Below are positions 8,925-18,664 of a DNA stretch of 64,000 nt, piece after piece; the stretch's first letter is position 1, and every line of letters starts with the position of its first letter. Source of the DNA: Flavobacterium palustre (GTDB taxonomy: Bacteria; Bacteroidota; Bacteroidia; Flavobacteriales; Flavobacteriaceae); assembly GCF_014639535.1 (NCBI RefSeq), contig NZ_BMGA01000001.1:620001-684000 (forward strand), read 5' to 3'. The translations under genes and the position numbers were made by a program. The notes under the pieces are model-generated. The model was not told where the DNA came from. It saw only the letters and a list, made by a program, of their open reading frames with translations, and ran no database searches.

Positions 8925-9029
8925 TTGATTACCGTAATATTTTTGATTTTTTAATCGGTTTGGGTATGAATTACTTCAGTCTCGCTTTTGCCAATACCTT
9001 ATTAGCAGTTGCTCATTTGTTTTTGGTTA

Positions 9030-10085
9030 TTATTTCAAATGCGTTTTGAAGAAAGTTTCTAATTTGTCAAATGGGATAATGTTAACATTGTCGTATAAAT
9101 CTACATGAACCACATTTGGAAGAATCATTAATTCTTTAGGCTCGTTAGCATTCATAAAGGCTGTTTCACTAAAATAGCGTGAATGTGCTTTTTCACCTGC
9201 TATTAATAACATCGGACGTGGAGATATTTCTTTGATGTACGTTAATATCGGCATATTCATAAATGAAAGAGCATTTGTTAATCGCCAACCTTTTGTTGAA
9301 TTTAATGAACGTTCATGATATCCTCTTACGGTTTTATAATAGTCAAAATAGTCTTTCACAAATTGTGGTTCACTGCCTGTTAATTTTCCCGGAAGATGAG
9401 TAGTTGGATATTCAAAATCGCCACTTTCTGCATCTTTCCATCGCTGTTGTCCCAATTGTTCCAATGTTTTGGTGCGTTGTTCAAGTGTTACTATATCGTT
9501 GTACCCTTTGGATATTACCCTTGTCATATCGTACATACTTGTTGCGGCTACAGCTTTTACTCTTTTGTCGATAGCCGTTGCATTTAGTGCAAATCCAGCA
9601 AAACCACAAATTCCTATGATGCCGATTTTTTCTCTATGCACATTTTTTTGTAATCCTAAAAAATCTACTGCTGCACTAAAATCTTCGGTGTTAATATCAG
9701 GCGATGCTACATTTCTTGGTTCGCCACTACTTTCGCCTGTGTAAGATGGGTCAAAAGCAACCACTGCAAAACCACGTTCTGCCATTTGATTAGCGTATAA
9801 ACCTGATGATTGCTCTTTTACCGCACCAAATGGTCCGCTAATTGCCAATGCAGCTAACTTTTCTGTTCCTACATTTTTGGGTAAATACAAATCACCTGAA
9901 AGTGTGATTCCATAACGGTTTTTGAAACTTACTTTTTGTCTGGTTACTTTATCACTTAATTGAAAGGTGTAATGTTCTGTTGCTGTCATTTTATTTTGAT
10001 TTAAATTAACTTCTTTATTTTGTGCAAATACTTGTCCAATAAATAAAAAGGAAAGTATCATTACTACTGTTTTTAATTTCATCAC
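9030..10085 (-). CDS. Secreted alpha/beta hydrolase with cysteine nucleophile
   Basis: A 351-residue protein with a Sec signal peptide (about 1-21, ending VFAQ). The alpha/beta-hydrolase core is clear: oxyanion region ISGPFGAVKEQ, strand AVVAFDPSYTGES, and a nucleophile elbow GICGFAG in which Cys160 replaces the usual serine, as in dienelactone-hydrolase relatives. The acid/His end is LMILPNVVHVDLYD. The substrate is unknown. The AraC-type gene just upstream on the same strand (83-bp gap) is the obvious candidate regulator. Confidence 0.83.
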   Translation of the reverse strand: MMKLKTVVMILSFLFIGQVFAQNKEVNLNQNKMTATEHYTFQLSDKVTRQKVSFKNRYGITLSGDLYLPKNVGTEKLAALAISGPFGAVKEQSSGLYANQMAERGFAVVAFDPSYTGESSGEPRNVASPDINTEDFSAAVDFLGLQKNVHREKIGIIGICGFAGFALNATAIDKRVKAVAATSMYDMTRVISKGYNDIVTLEQRTKTLEQLGQQRWKDAESGDFEYPTTHLPGKLTGSEPQFVKDYFDYYKTVRGYHERSLNSTKGWRLTNALSFMNMPILTYIKEISPRPMLLIAGEKAHSRYFSETAFMNANEPKELMILPNVVHVDLYDNVNIIPFDKLETFFKTHLK

Positions 10086-10168
10086 TAATTTGTTTTAAAT
10101 TACAGAGGCAAAATTAGAACAGATCAATAAGGCGTTGTTAATAAAAATCAAATTGAAAATTAAGAATT

Positions 10169-11047
10169 TCAAACAAATTTTTCTCTAAGAGTTTTTGGAT
10201 TTGTTCCTGTAATTCTTTTAAAAAAATTATTAAAATAAGTTGGATACTCAAAACCAAGTGCGTAGGCAATTTCAGAAATATTCCAATCGGTATGTTGAAG
10301 CAAAGCTTTTGCTTCCGCCACAACTCGTTCAGTAATATGTGCAGTAGTTGGCTTACCGGTAACTTCTTTTACAGAACGGTTTAAATGATTGACATGGATA
10401 TTAAGCTGTTGAGCATAATCTTGTGCTGATTTCAATTTTAGCGGTTGGTCGGTTGTTTCAATTGGAAATTGCCTTTCCAATAATTCAAAAAATACGTTTG
10501 TAATTCTTGCCGATGAATTTTTATTTTGATTCATATTTTCAGCAGGCTGCAACTTCAATGATTCATGTATTATCAAATTGATATAGTTGCGAATAAGTTC
10601 GTCCTTGTATGTGTAATCACTTTTTTGCTCTTCAATCATTTTTTCAAAAAGTGTATTCAAAAACAACCGCTTTTCGTCCGAAATTTTTAGAACAGGCGTT
10701 CCTCCAATTTTAAAAAATGGAGAATTGTGTAAACTTTCAGAACGTTCGGATTGTTTTAAAAATTCTTCCGAAAAAAGTATGGTATAACCCACATAATAAG
10801 TAGTTAATGTTTCCCAAGAATAGGGAATATGTGGGTTACCAAAAAACAAAATACTTCCTTCTTGCTCAAAACTTTTGTCTGCATAATGAATTTTACTTTT
10901 ACCTGTTGTTAGGCATATTTTATAAAAATCCTTTCTGCTATAAATCCGAGTTGCACTACTGTCGTCATCAATCTTAAATGCCCGAAAGCCTTTCAATTTA
11001 AGTTCGTTATTAAATTCCGACAATACTCTTATCTGTTTTTCTTTCAT
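10169..11047 (-). CDS. AraC family transcriptional regulator
   Basis: A 292-residue protein. The N-terminal cupin-like sensor half includes IHYADKSFEQEGSILFFGNP. The C-terminal double helix-turn-helix (about 190-290) contains the conserved ends NHLNRSVKEVTGKPTTAHI and ISEIAYALGFEYPTYFNNFFK. Such AraC proteins with an N-terminal cupin usually activate a neighbouring enzyme gene. Here that would be the downstream alpha/beta hydrolase, 83 bases away on the same strand. Confidence 0.88.
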   Translation of the reverse strand: MKEKQIRVLSEFNNELKLKGFRAFKIDDDSSATRIYSRKDFYKICLTTGKSKIHYADKSFEQEGSILFFGNPHIPYSWETLTTYYVGYTILFSEEFLKQSERSESLHNSPFFKIGGTPVLKISDEKRLFLNTLFEKMIEEQKSDYTYKDELIRNYINLIIHESLKLQPAENMNQNKNSSARITNVFFELLERQFPIETTDQPLKLKSAQDYAQQLNIHVNHLNRSVKEVTGKPTTAHITERVVAEAKALLQHTDWNISEIAYALGFEYPTYFNNFFKRITGTNPKTLREKFV

Positions 11048-11201
11048 TCAGCAAAATTAAGAGATTCAAACAATAACACATCACATTTATTTAAAACTTT
11101 CTTCACAATTATATGTCGGTTTTTTTTATTGGTATCGGTTTTAGAGTTTCCACTAACATTATTAGTATTATTTCGATGCAGTTGGCCTAAAATATTACAT
11201 C

Positions 11202-12059
11202 CTACAAAATATCCGCACAAGAAAAAACCTCCGATAATCGCACGCCTTTTTCGGTATGTTTCACGGTGATAATCTCGTTGTGCGCATCATGTTCCAGAAA
11301 CAAATAGTAGTTATTATCGGCAGCAGCGTTCATGAACTTTGTTTTTTCGTCCATGGTCAATAATGGTCTGGTATCATATCCCATCACATAAGGAATAGGG
11401 ATATGTCCGGCTGTAGGCAACAAATCGGCACAAAAAACAATGGTTTTCCCTTGATATTGAATATGCGGAATCATCTGCTTCTCAGTATGACCATCGACAA
11501 AGAAAATCCCAAAATCCAACTCGGATCTTTCCACAAAATCACCTTCGGCTCTTTTTATAAAATGTAGATGACCACTTTCTTGCATTGGCAAAATGTTTTC
11601 AGACAGAAAAGAAGCTTTTTCACGGGAATTAGGCTCGGTAGCCCATTTCCAATGATTTTCATTGGTCCAAAATTTGGCGTTTTTAAACGCAGGTTCAAAT
11701 CCTGTTCTGTCCTTATTCCATTGAATCGCTCCACCACAGTGATCAAAATGAAGATGAGTCAAAAAAACATCGGTAATATCATCCCGATGAAAACCATATT
11801 GAGCCAAAGACTGATCCATAGAATGCGTTCCCCACAGTGAATAATACCCAAAAAACTTCTCGGATTGTTTGTTACCCATTCCGGCATCAATCAATATCAG
11901 GCGATTGCCTTCTTCAATCAACAAACAACGGGCGGCTATATCAATTAAATTATTAACATCGGCCGGATTGGTTTTGTTCCAAATGGTTTTTGGCACTACA
12001 CCAAACATTGCTCCTCCGTCTAATTTAAAATTTCCTGTTTCTATAGGGTAAAGATTCAT
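11202..12059 (-). CDS. MBL-fold metallo-hydrolase
   Basis: A 285-residue protein from the ATG at 12059 (MNLYPIETGNFKL). A longer frame reaches 12086, but that start lies inside the terminator hairpin of the upstream gene. The zinc motif HLHFDHCGG (H-x-H-x-DH) is intact, with later ligands in VDGHTEKQ and FCADLLPTAGH. The ordering resembles the lactonase/AiiA-like branch of metallo-beta-lactamase-fold hydrolases, with no sign of true beta-lactamase activity. The protein is predicted cytoplasmic because no signal peptide is seen. The substrate is unknown. Confidence 0.85.
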   Translation of the reverse strand: MNLYPIETGNFKLDGGAMFGVVPKTIWNKTNPADVNNLIDIAARCLLIEEGNRLILIDAGMGNKQSEKFFGYYSLWGTHSMDQSLAQYGFHRDDITDVFLTHLHFDHCGGAIQWNKDRTGFEPAFKNAKFWTNENHWKWATEPNSREKASFLSENILPMQESGHLHFIKRAEGDFVERSELDFGIFFVDGHTEKQMIPHIQYQGKTIVFCADLLPTAGHIPIPYVMGYDTRPLLTMDEKTKFMNAAADNNYYLFLEHDAHNEIITVKHTEKGVRLSEVFSCADIL

Positions 12060-12073
12060 TGCAGTATCAAATA

Positions 12074-12119
12074 AAAAATTCAACAATAAAACTACTAAAT
12101 AATTGTAGTTTCATTGTTG
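12074..12119 (-). terminator. Intrinsic terminator of the M48/DUF898 operon
   Basis: On the minus strand a 15-bp stem (12105-12119 with 12081-12095, one non-Watson-Crick pair) is followed by AATTTTTT. It lies just after the stop of the M48 gene (12149) and before the MBL start. Confidence 0.75.
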
Positions 12120-12148
12120 AATCCGTATGCTTTTTTATAACAAAAGTT

Positions 12149-13216
12149 TTATTCCTTTAATTGGGCAAATAAACTTTCCAATTGAGGATGAGCTATTGTT
12201 TGAAATTTTTTATTTTTAATCATTGTATTAATAAAATCTATTCGGTTTTCGGTCACCGGATGTGAACTTAAAAACTCTGGTATTGTATAAGAATGTTGCT
12301 GTTGCAATCGTTTGAACAAATTAGCCATTCCCTGAGGATTAACTTTGTTTTCCAACAATATTTTAAAACCATCAGCGTCGGCCTGATGTTCAAATTCTCT
12401 CGAAAAAGACAAAGATTGCAAGCTGTTTACATTGTCTCCTATAGTTGCCATAATTCCGTTAGCATCTCCTAAAATTACCGAAATAAACAAATAACCCGAC
12501 AAACTGCGACAAAGCATTTTCATCGAATGACGGTTATTAACATGGGAAGCTTCGTGACCTAACAAACCTACTAATTCATCATAATTTTTCATCTCTTGGA
12601 GAATGCCAGTAAAAACAACAATACTTCCGTTAGGTAAGGCAAAAGCATTTATTTCATTAGATTTTACAACGGTAAATTTGAGCTTCTTTGTGTTATGTAG
12701 CTTCAATTCCTTTGCAAAATCATTTAGTAATTTTGTTTTTGTCGAATCAACATTCATAAAATATTGATTTCCTACCCAAGCCGAATTTCCTAATTCATTA
12801 TCATACTCTTCAGGAATTAAACTCACCGATTGTTCAGCCGCCCAAGGAATAATATAGACATAACACAAACCTATAAGCGCCATAATAACTACAGCTATAC
12901 CCATATGTGCCGCAAAACCGATATCAATCAACTTTTGATACCAGCCAATTTGTCCATTAGCTTTTCTGAAATTTTGAATTAAATGAATAAAATTGGCATC
13001 CTGGATTTTAATATGCTGCAAAACTTCTGCTCCATGTTCCAAGTGTAATCCTGAAGAACGCTTTTCAAACGTTATGTCTGCAACAAGCCATTTACATGTT
13101 GAACCATCAGCTGACTGAAATTCCAATGTTCTGTTAAAACTGTTCAATGTCAATGTTATCTGTTGTGGAACAGACGAATTTCCGTCATAAAAAACAGCTG
13201 TTGTTGTATTATTCAT
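12149..13216 (-). CDS. M48 family zinc metalloprotease
   Basis: A 355-residue protein. An N-terminal beta-rich domain (1-95) is followed by a transmembrane helix (about 103-125) and the M48 peptidase domain. The zinc site is HEASH (His221, Glu222, His225), with third ligand Glu276 in SREFEHQADADGF. M48 proteases (HtpX/BepA/LoiP) degrade misfolded envelope proteins. The start is 4 bases after the stop of the DUF898 gene, so the two form an operon. This pairing recurs in other bacteria, suggesting a membrane quality-control module. Confidence 0.88.
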   Translation of the reverse strand: MNNTTTAVFYDGNSSVPQQITLTLNSFNRTLEFQSADGSTCKWLVADITFEKRSSGLHLEHGAEVLQHIKIQDANFIHLIQNFRKANGQIGWYQKLIDIGFAAHMGIAVVIMALIGLCYVYIIPWAAEQSVSLIPEEYDNELGNSAWVGNQYFMNVDSTKTKLLNDFAKELKLHNTKKLKFTVVKSNEINAFALPNGSIVVFTGILQEMKNYDELVGLLGHEASHVNNRHSMKMLCRSLSGYLFISVILGDANGIMATIGDNVNSLQSLSFSREFEHQADADGFKILLENKVNPQGMANLFKRLQQQHSYTIPEFLSSHPVTENRIDFINTMIKNKKFQTIAHPQLESLFAQLKE

Positions 13217-13220
13217 AACA

Positions 13221-14180
13221 TTACATTATGGTGTCAAGATTTAAAAAATCACTTAAATCTTCGCCAGTTGCATCTTTATAATTTTCTTCTGTTTGAGTTA
13301 AAGCGTCCAAATTAATATTGCCTTCGGCCTCAATGTTTTCAAAAATAAATTTTATGGTGCGGGTTGCAACCCAGGCATAAGCCAATCCTAAAGTAAAGAC
13401 TAACAACAGAATATTAGTTACAATTAGCTTGAAAAAACCACCAGCCGTTGCTGTTGAATTAAGATAAATCTTAGCATCGCCTCTTTTTAAACTTAAATTA
13501 TTTACATAATACTCAAACAACTCTTTTTGCCACCAGAAACTATAAATACCTAAAGTAACAATCGTTAATAAATAACCTTTAATGTTAAGAGCAAAATACT
13601 CTGCACCGTCGCCATCATATTGAAATTCAACATCTCCAAAACGAACATTTCCTAGTAAATAATTTCGCATATTCATAGCCATCCAGGGTCCGTAAATCCC
13701 TAAAGTAATGATGGTAAAGAAAATCCATTTAAAAAACAACAATGTAAATTCTTTTCTATCGCCCCGGTATCCAAAACGAATTCCTCTCCAGGAACTGCGA
13801 GACATTCTGTAACGATATGAACCATGAATTGCAATTGGAAGTATAGCAATTAAACCTATGTAAAACACCAACAAACCAAGTCCGGGCATTTGTTGAACAA
13901 TACACAAAAAAAGCACCCCATACAATATTAAAAACACCAAAATCGCTTTTAAAAACCCTTTAAACATTTCTTTACCAGTGCCATGAAAAGCAAATGAATC
14001 TTCATTAAGAGAAGTAGAATTATAAACATACTGCAGCTGTTTGGCTTTTGCCCAGGGATAATAAAATCCTAAAGTAATTACTGTCAATAACCAATTGACC
14101 ATTATAATTCCAAAAAAATCACTTCCCTTTCCATTGTAATTTAATGAGTACGCTACTCTTTTTTCTAAAGATTCTTCCAT
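13221..14180 (-). CDS. DUF898 (YjgN-like) multi-pass membrane protein
   Basis: A 319-residue protein with about six hydrophobic helices. Four internal repeats of the form TLGxYxPW followed by a basic stretch and a Tyr/Asn turn are visible (ITLGFYYPWAKAKQ, ITLGIYGPWMAMNM, VTLGIYSFWWQKEL, FTLGLAYAWVATRT). The repeat pattern defines DUF898. The function is unknown. It is the first gene of the two-gene operon with the M48 protease, which suggests a shared envelope role. Confidence 0.85.
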   Translation of the reverse strand: MEESLEKRVAYSLNYNGKGSDFFGIIMVNWLLTVITLGFYYPWAKAKQLQYVYNSTSLNEDSFAFHGTGKEMFKGFLKAILVFLILYGVLFLCIVQQMPGLGLLVFYIGLIAILPIAIHGSYRYRMSRSSWRGIRFGYRGDRKEFTLLFFKWIFFTIITLGIYGPWMAMNMRNYLLGNVRFGDVEFQYDGDGAEYFALNIKGYLLTIVTLGIYSFWWQKELFEYYVNNLSLKRGDAKIYLNSTATAGGFFKLIVTNILLLVFTLGLAYAWVATRTIKFIFENIEAEGNINLDALTQTEENYKDATGEDLSDFLNLDTIM

Positions 14181-14295
14181 AATTATTTATTGTTTTTCTG
14201 ATTAAAAAATAGATTATAAAAATATACTATTTTTTTTACTAAACGAAAAAAATAACTATTATCTATTTCCTTATTAGTTATAAAAATGTTATCTG

Positions 14296-14327
14296 TTGTA
14301 GAATACGGTTTTTATGCCTTATCTTTG
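14296..14327 (+). promoter_or_regulatory. Promoter of the SUF operon
   Basis: TTG (14296-14298), then 21 bases, then TATCTTTG (14320-14327), fits the Bacteroidota promoter (TTG, about N19, TAnnTTTG). The first SUF gene starts at 14356. Confidence 0.7.
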
Positions 14328-14355
14328 CAGTTAATTTAGACAAAATCAACACACA

Positions 14356-14685
14356 ATGATAAAGGTTTCTGATACTGCCAAAAAGAAAATCATCGACTTG
14401 ATGACAGAAGATGGTTTTGATGCCGCCACAGATTATGTAAGAGTAGGTGTTAAAAGCGGCGGATGCTCGGGCTTATCTTATGATTTAAAGTTCGACAAAC
14501 AAAAAGACGAAAACGACAAAATATTTATAGACAACGGTATAACTATTGCTGTAGAAAAAAAGTCTTTTCTATATCTCGCTGGAACTATTTTAGAGTTTTC
14601 AGGAGGATTAAACGGAAAAGGATTTGTTTTTAACAATCCAAACGCAACCAGAACTTGCGGATGCGGAGAAAGTTTTTCTCTATAA
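14356..14685 (+). CDS. A-type iron-sulfur carrier (SufA/IscA-like)
   Basis: A 109-residue HesB/IscA-family protein. The three conserved cysteines are Cys37 (SGGCSGLSY), Cys101 and Cys103 (TCGCGESF), which bind the Fe-S cluster or iron. It is the first gene of the SUF locus, 111 bases before sufB. It would carry clusters from the SufBCD scaffold to target proteins in the cytoplasm. SufA and IscA are difficult to tell apart by sequence; the operon context favours SufA. Confidence 0.92.
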   Translation: MIKVSDTAKKKIIDLMTEDGFDAATDYVRVGVKSGGCSGLSYDLKFDKQKDENDKIFIDNGITIAVEKKSFLYLAGTILEFSGGLNGKGFVFNNPNATRTCGCGESFSL

Positions 14686-14715
14686 ATCTTTTGAATCGAA
14701 TAAATGATTAAAACC

Positions 14716-14743
14716 AATTTAAAGAACTTTTAGTCTTTAAATT
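14716..14743 (+). other. Hairpin between the A-type carrier gene and sufB
   Basis: A perfect 10-bp stem (14716-14725 with 14734-14743) has an 8-nt loop but no T-run, so it is not a standard terminator. It may act in mRNA processing or attenuation. Just after it, CCTGAGCTTGT (from 14750) resembles one half of the dispersed Bacteroidota repeat also seen at 18448-18464. Confidence 0.4.
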
Positions 14744-14795
14744 ATTCACCTGAGCTTGTAAAGCGAATGGACGAAATAATCTTTAAATAAACAAA

Positions 14796-16244
14796 ATGAG
14801 TAAATATACTGAAGACGATTTAAAAATCGAACTCGAAAACAAAGAATACGAATACGGATTTTATACCAATCTTGAATCGGAGACGTTTCCTGTTGGTTTA
14901 AATGAAGACATTGTTCGTGCCATTTCTCAGAAAAAAGGCGAACCTCAATGGATGACCGACTGGCGTATTGAAGCCTTCAGAGCTTGGGAAGAAATGATTG
15001 AACCGGAATGGGCTAATGTACGTTATGAAAAACCGGATTTTCAGGCCATTTCCTATTATTCAGCTCCTAAAAAAGCCGATCCAAATAAAACACTGGACGA
15101 TGTAGATCCGGAATTATTGGAAATGTATAAAAAATTAGGTATCTCAATCGATGAGCAAAAAAAGCTGAACAATGTAGCCATGGATATTGTAGTTGACTCG
15201 GTTTCGGTAGCTACAACATTCAAAAAAACATTAGGCGAAAAAGGAATTATCTTCATGAGTATTTCTGAGGCTATCAAAGAACATCCGGACTTAGTACGTA
15301 AATATTTAGGAACAGTGGTTCCTCAAAGAGACAACTTTTATGCTGCATTAAATTCAGCTGTTTTCTCTGACGGATCTTTTTGTTACATCCCAAAAGGAGT
15401 AAAATGCCCAATGGAACTTTCTACTTATTTCCGTATCAATCAGGCAGGAACAGGACAATTTGAAAGAACCTTAGTTATTGCCGACGAAGGAAGTTATGTT
15501 TCTTATCTGGAAGGTTGTACTGCCCCAAGTCGTGACGAAAATCAATTACACGCTGCGGTTGTCGAGCTAATTGCTCTGGACGATGCAGAGATTAAATATT
15601 CTACAGTTCAAAACTGGTTTCCTGGAAACAAAGATGGAAAAGGTGGTGTTTTCAACTTTGTAACCAAAAGAGGTTTATGCGAAACAAACGCTAAAATTTC
15701 ATGGACTCAGGTAGAAACAGGTTCTGCCGTAACCTGGAAATACCCTTCTTGCGTATTAAAAGGAGATAACTCGGTAGGTGAATTCTATTCGATTGCCGTT
15801 ACTAATAATTTCCAACAAGCGGATACCGGAACAAAAATGATCCATTTAGGTAAAAACACTAAATCGACTATTATTTCCAAAGGTATTTCAGCCGGAAAAT
15901 CACAAAATAGCTACAGAGGATTAGTTCAAATTAGCCCACGTGCCGAAAATGCCCGTAACTTTTCTCAATGTGATTCCTTATTAATGGGTAACAATTGTGG
16001 GGCACATACTTTCCCTTATATCGAAAGTAAAAATCCATCAGCTAAAATTGAACACGAAGCAACAACTTCTAAAATTGGTGAAGATCAGGTTTTCTATTGC
16101 AACCAACGTGGTATTCCTACTGAAAAAGCCATTGCGTTAATTGTAAACGGTTTCAGTAAAGATGTACTGAATAAGTTACCAATGGAATTTGCGGTAGAAG
16201 CTCAAAAATTATTAGAAATCTCATTAGAAGGTTCAGTAGGATAA
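14796..16244 (+). CDS. sufB: Fe-S cluster scaffold protein SufB
   Basis: A 482-residue protein, the usual length for SufB. Characteristic blocks include [60 protein letters not shown] and the cysteine-bearing C-terminal [18 protein letters not shown]. SufB pairs with SufD and two SufC to assemble Fe-S clusters from sulfur delivered by SufSE. It starts 110 bases after the A-type carrier gene and is followed after 35 bases by sufC. Confidence 0.97.
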   Translation: MSKYTEDDLKIELENKEYEYGFYTNLESETFPVGLNEDIVRAISQKKGEPQWMTDWRIEAFRAWEEMIEPEWANVRYEKPDFQAISYYSAPKKADPNKTLDDVDPELLEMYKKLGISIDEQKKLNNVAMDIVVDSVSVATTFKKTLGEKGIIFMSISEAIKEHPDLVRKYLGTVVPQRDNFYAALNSAVFSDGSFCYIPKGVKCPMELSTYFRINQAGTGQFERTLVIADEGSYVSYLEGCTAPSRDENQLHAAVVELIALDDAEIKYSTVQNWFPGNKDGKGGVFNFVTKRGLCETNAKISWTQVETGSAVTWKYPSCVLKGDNSVGEFYSIAVTNNFQQADTGTKMIHLGKNTKSTIISKGISAGKSQNSYRGLVQISPRAENARNFSQCDSLLMGNNCGAHTFPYIESKNPSAKIEHEATTSKIGEDQVFYCNQRGIPTEKAIALIVNGFSKDVLNKLPMEFAVEAQKLLEISLEGSVG

Positions 16245-16279
16245 AAATTAGTTTAAAGTATAAAAAACACATTCAAAAA

Positions 16280-17026
16280 ATGTTAAGCATAAAAAATCTA
16301 CAAGCCTCAATAGGCGATAAAGAAATTCTTAAAGGAATTAACCTTGAAGTAAAAGCAGGTGAAGTTCACGCCATAATGGGCCCTAATGGAGCAGGAAAAA
16401 GTACCCTTTCTGCAATTATTGCCGGAAACGAAAACTATGAAGTAACCGAAGGAGAAATCTTATTAGACAATGAAGATATCTCAGAATTAGCTCCTGAAGA
16501 AAGAGCGCACAAAGGTGTATTCCTTTCTTTCCAATATCCGGTAGAAATTCCGGGAGTTTCGGTAACGAACTTCATGAAAACCGCTATCAACGAAACCCGT
16601 AAAGCTAATGGTCAGGAAGAAATGCCAGCCAACGAAATGCTAAAAGTAATTCGTGAAAAATCAGAATTGTTAGAAATCGACCGTAAGTTTTTATCTCGTT
16701 CTCTTAACGAAGGTTTTTCTGGTGGAGAGAAAAAACGTAATGAAATCTTCCAAATGGCTATGTTGGAGCCTAAATTAGCTATCCTTGACGAAACCGATTC
16801 AGGATTAGATATCGACGCTTTAAGAATTGTTGCCAATGGTGTTAACAAATTGAAAAGTGATAAAAACGCTATCATCGTTATCACACACTACCAAAGATTA
16901 TTAGATTACATCGTTCCTGATTTTGTTCACGTTTTATACAATGGAAAAATTGTAAAATCTGGCGGAGCTGAATTGGCACATGAATTAGAAGACAAAGGAT
17001 ACGACTGGATTAAAGCAGAAAATTAA
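16280..17026 (+). CDS. sufC: SUF ABC-type ATPase SufC
   Basis: A 248-residue soluble ATPase. Walker A is GPNGAGKST (34-42), the signature is [11 protein letters not shown], and Walker B plus catalytic Glu are in [16 protein letters not shown]. The SufC-specific segment [29 protein letters not shown] is present. It binds SufB and SufD and its ATP cycle drives cluster assembly. An imperfect inverted repeat lies between it and sufD. Confidence 0.97.
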   Translation: MLSIKNLQASIGDKEILKGINLEVKAGEVHAIMGPNGAGKSTLSAIIAGNENYEVTEGEILLDNEDISELAPEERAHKGVFLSFQYPVEIPGVSVTNFMKTAINETRKANGQEEMPANEMLKVIREKSELLEIDRKFLSRSLNEGFSGGEKKRNEIFQMAMLEPKLAILDETDSGLDIDALRIVANGVNKLKSDKNAIIVITHYQRLLDYIVPDFVHVLYNGKIVKSGGAELAHELEDKGYDWIKAEN

Positions 17027-17031
17027 AATTT

Positions 17032-17094
17032 GTTTATAGTTTATAGTTTGTTGTTCAGGCAAGAACGATAAACAAAAAACCATAAACCATAAAC
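17032..17094. repeat. Doubled-word inverted repeat between sufC and sufD
   Basis: The left arm is GTTTATAGTTTATAGTTTG (17032-17050). The right arm is the near-complement, with the word ACCATAA written twice (17079-17094). Two A-C mismatches separate the arms. The word-doubled arm design recurs at other gaps in the window. Confidence 0.6.
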
Positions 17095-17103
17095 ATTGTA
17101 AAA

Positions 17104-18420
17104 ATGGAATTAAAAGAAAAATTACTATCGTCTTTTATGGCTTTTGAAGAGCGCGTTGATGTTCATTCTGAACTGCATGATGTTAGAACTTCAGCTATAA
17201 AAAACTTTGAAATAAAAGGTTTTCCAACTAAAAAAGAAGAAGCCTGGAAATATACTTCGCTAAATGCCATTCTGAAAAATGACTTTACCGTTTTTCCTAA
17301 AAAAGACAGCGCTATAGAATTCAATCAGGTAAAAAAATACTTTATTCACGAAATTGATACTTATAAAGTTGTTTTTATCGACGGTATTTTTAGCTCACAC
17401 CTATCATCAACCACACACGACGGAATTGATGTTTGTTTGATGTCTTCGGCATTGACAAAACCAAAATATAAAATGGTTATTGATAACTATTTTAACAAAA
17501 TTGCAAGCAAAGACGACAGCTTAACTACATTAAACACTGCTTTTTCTTTAGAAGGAGCTTACATTAATATCCCAAAAAGTAAGGTTGCCGACAAACCTAT
17601 TGAGATTATGTATTTCTCAACAGGAAATGAAGCTGCTTTGATGGTTCAGCCAAGAAACTTAGTCATTGTAGGCGAGAATTCACATGTGCAAATTATTGAG
17701 CGTCACCAAAGTTTAAGCGAAAATCCTGTCTTGACCAATTCAGTTACGGAGATTTTTGCTCAAAAACGCGCTATTGTGGATTATTACAAAATCCAAAATG
17801 ACGACCTTGAAGCTAATTTAATCGACAATACTTACGTTTCACAACAAAAAGAAAGTCACGTATCTGTTCACACTTTCTCTTTTGGAGGAAACCTGACCCG
17901 AAACAACCTGAATTTCTACCATTTCGGCGAAAGATTGACGAGTACACTGAACGGAATCACAATTATTGGCGAAAAGCAACACGTAGATCATTATACTTTA
18001 GTAAATCACGCGCAACCAAATTGCGAGAGTTTCCAAGACTACAAAGGAATTTTCTCTGATCGTTCCACAGGAGTTTTCAACGGAAAAGTATATGTGGAGA
18101 AAGAAGCACAAAAAACCAATGCGTTCCAAAAAAGCAACAACATTGTTTTGAGCGACAAAGCTAGTATTAACGCCAAACCACAATTGGAAATTTTTGCCGA
18201 TGATGTAAAATGTTCTCACGGTTGTACTGTGGGTCAATTAGACGAAACAGCTTTATTCTACATGCAACAACGCGGAATCCCTAAAAAAGAAGCCAAAGCC
18301 TTGTTGATGTATGCTTTCTCTAACGCAGTTATCGAAAACATCAAAATACCGGAATTAAAAAAACGAATCACTACTATTATCGCCAATAAATTAGGTGTGA
18401 AATTAGGATTTGATTTGTAG
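17104..18420 (+). CDS. sufD: Fe-S cluster assembly protein SufD
   Basis: A 438-residue paralogue of SufB with the SufBD beta-helix core. Typical blocks are KKEEAWKYTSLN near the N-terminus, HVQIIERHQSL, HVDHYTLVNHAQPNCESFQDYKG and ADDVKCSHGCTVGQLDETALFYMQQRGI. The conserved His and Cys of the SufB-SufD interface are in the last block. It completes the SufBC2D scaffold and is followed by a 244-base gap with a repeat before sufS, which has its own promoter. Confidence 0.96.
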   Translation: MELKEKLLSSFMAFEERVDVHSELHDVRTSAIKNFEIKGFPTKKEEAWKYTSLNAILKNDFTVFPKKDSAIEFNQVKKYFIHEIDTYKVVFIDGIFSSHLSSTTHDGIDVCLMSSALTKPKYKMVIDNYFNKIASKDDSLTTLNTAFSLEGAYINIPKSKVADKPIEIMYFSTGNEAALMVQPRNLVIVGENSHVQIIERHQSLSENPVLTNSVTEIFAQKRAIVDYYKIQNDDLEANLIDNTYVSQQKESHVSVHTFSFGGNLTRNNLNFYHFGERLTSTLNGITIIGEKQHVDHYTLVNHAQPNCESFQDYKGIFSDRSTGVFNGKVYVEKEAQKTNAFQKSNNIVLSDKASINAKPQLEIFADDVKCSHGCTVGQLDETALFYMQQRGIPKKEAKALLMYAFSNAVIENIKIPELKKRITTIIANKLGVKLGFDL

Positions 18421-18427
18421 TTTTTTT

Positions 18428-18536
18428 AACCACAAAGTTAAATGAGTCCTTCGACAGACTCAGGATGATACGCAAAGGGCACAGAGTTTTACCGAACTTT
18501 GTGTCCTTTGTGATTTTATTTTGTGTGCTTTGTGGT
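18428..18536. repeat. Nested inverted repeats after sufD
   Basis: The outer arms are AACCACAAAG (18428-18437) and CTTTGTGGT (18528-18536). A second nested hairpin (about 18471-18512) uses related words (CGCAAAGGGCACAGAG versus CTTTGTGTCCTTTGTG). Inside the outer arms lies CCTTCGACAGACTCAGG (18448-18464), which resembles a repeat common in Bacteroidota intergenic DNA. No ORF is present. Confidence 0.6.
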
Positions 18537-18630
18537 CAATTTATAACTATAAAAATCGCTCCTATAGATTAAACTGATATCACAATCAATCAAAACAAAT
18601 AATTGCAGTTAAAAACAATTTTAGTTTTAG

Positions 18631-18638
18631 TACTTTTG
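18631..18638 (+). promoter_or_regulatory. -7 box of the sufS promoter
   Basis: TACTTTTG matches TAnnTTTG, 27 bases before the sufS start. A TTG at 18603-18605 is slightly too far upstream (N25) to be a good -33. This suggests sufS and the following genes can be transcribed separately from sufBCD. Confidence 0.55.
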
Positions 18639-18664
18639 TAAAGTAGATTTTTTCTAAATAAGTT

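Noticed and set aside
11202-12059. Metallo-beta-lactamase resistance gene
   Set aside because: It carries only the generic MBL zinc motif and no signal peptide; lactonase-type or other hydrolysis is likelier.
14716-14743. Hairpin after the A-type carrier gene as a terminator
   Set aside because: It has no T-run and sits inside the operon, so it is not scored as a terminator.
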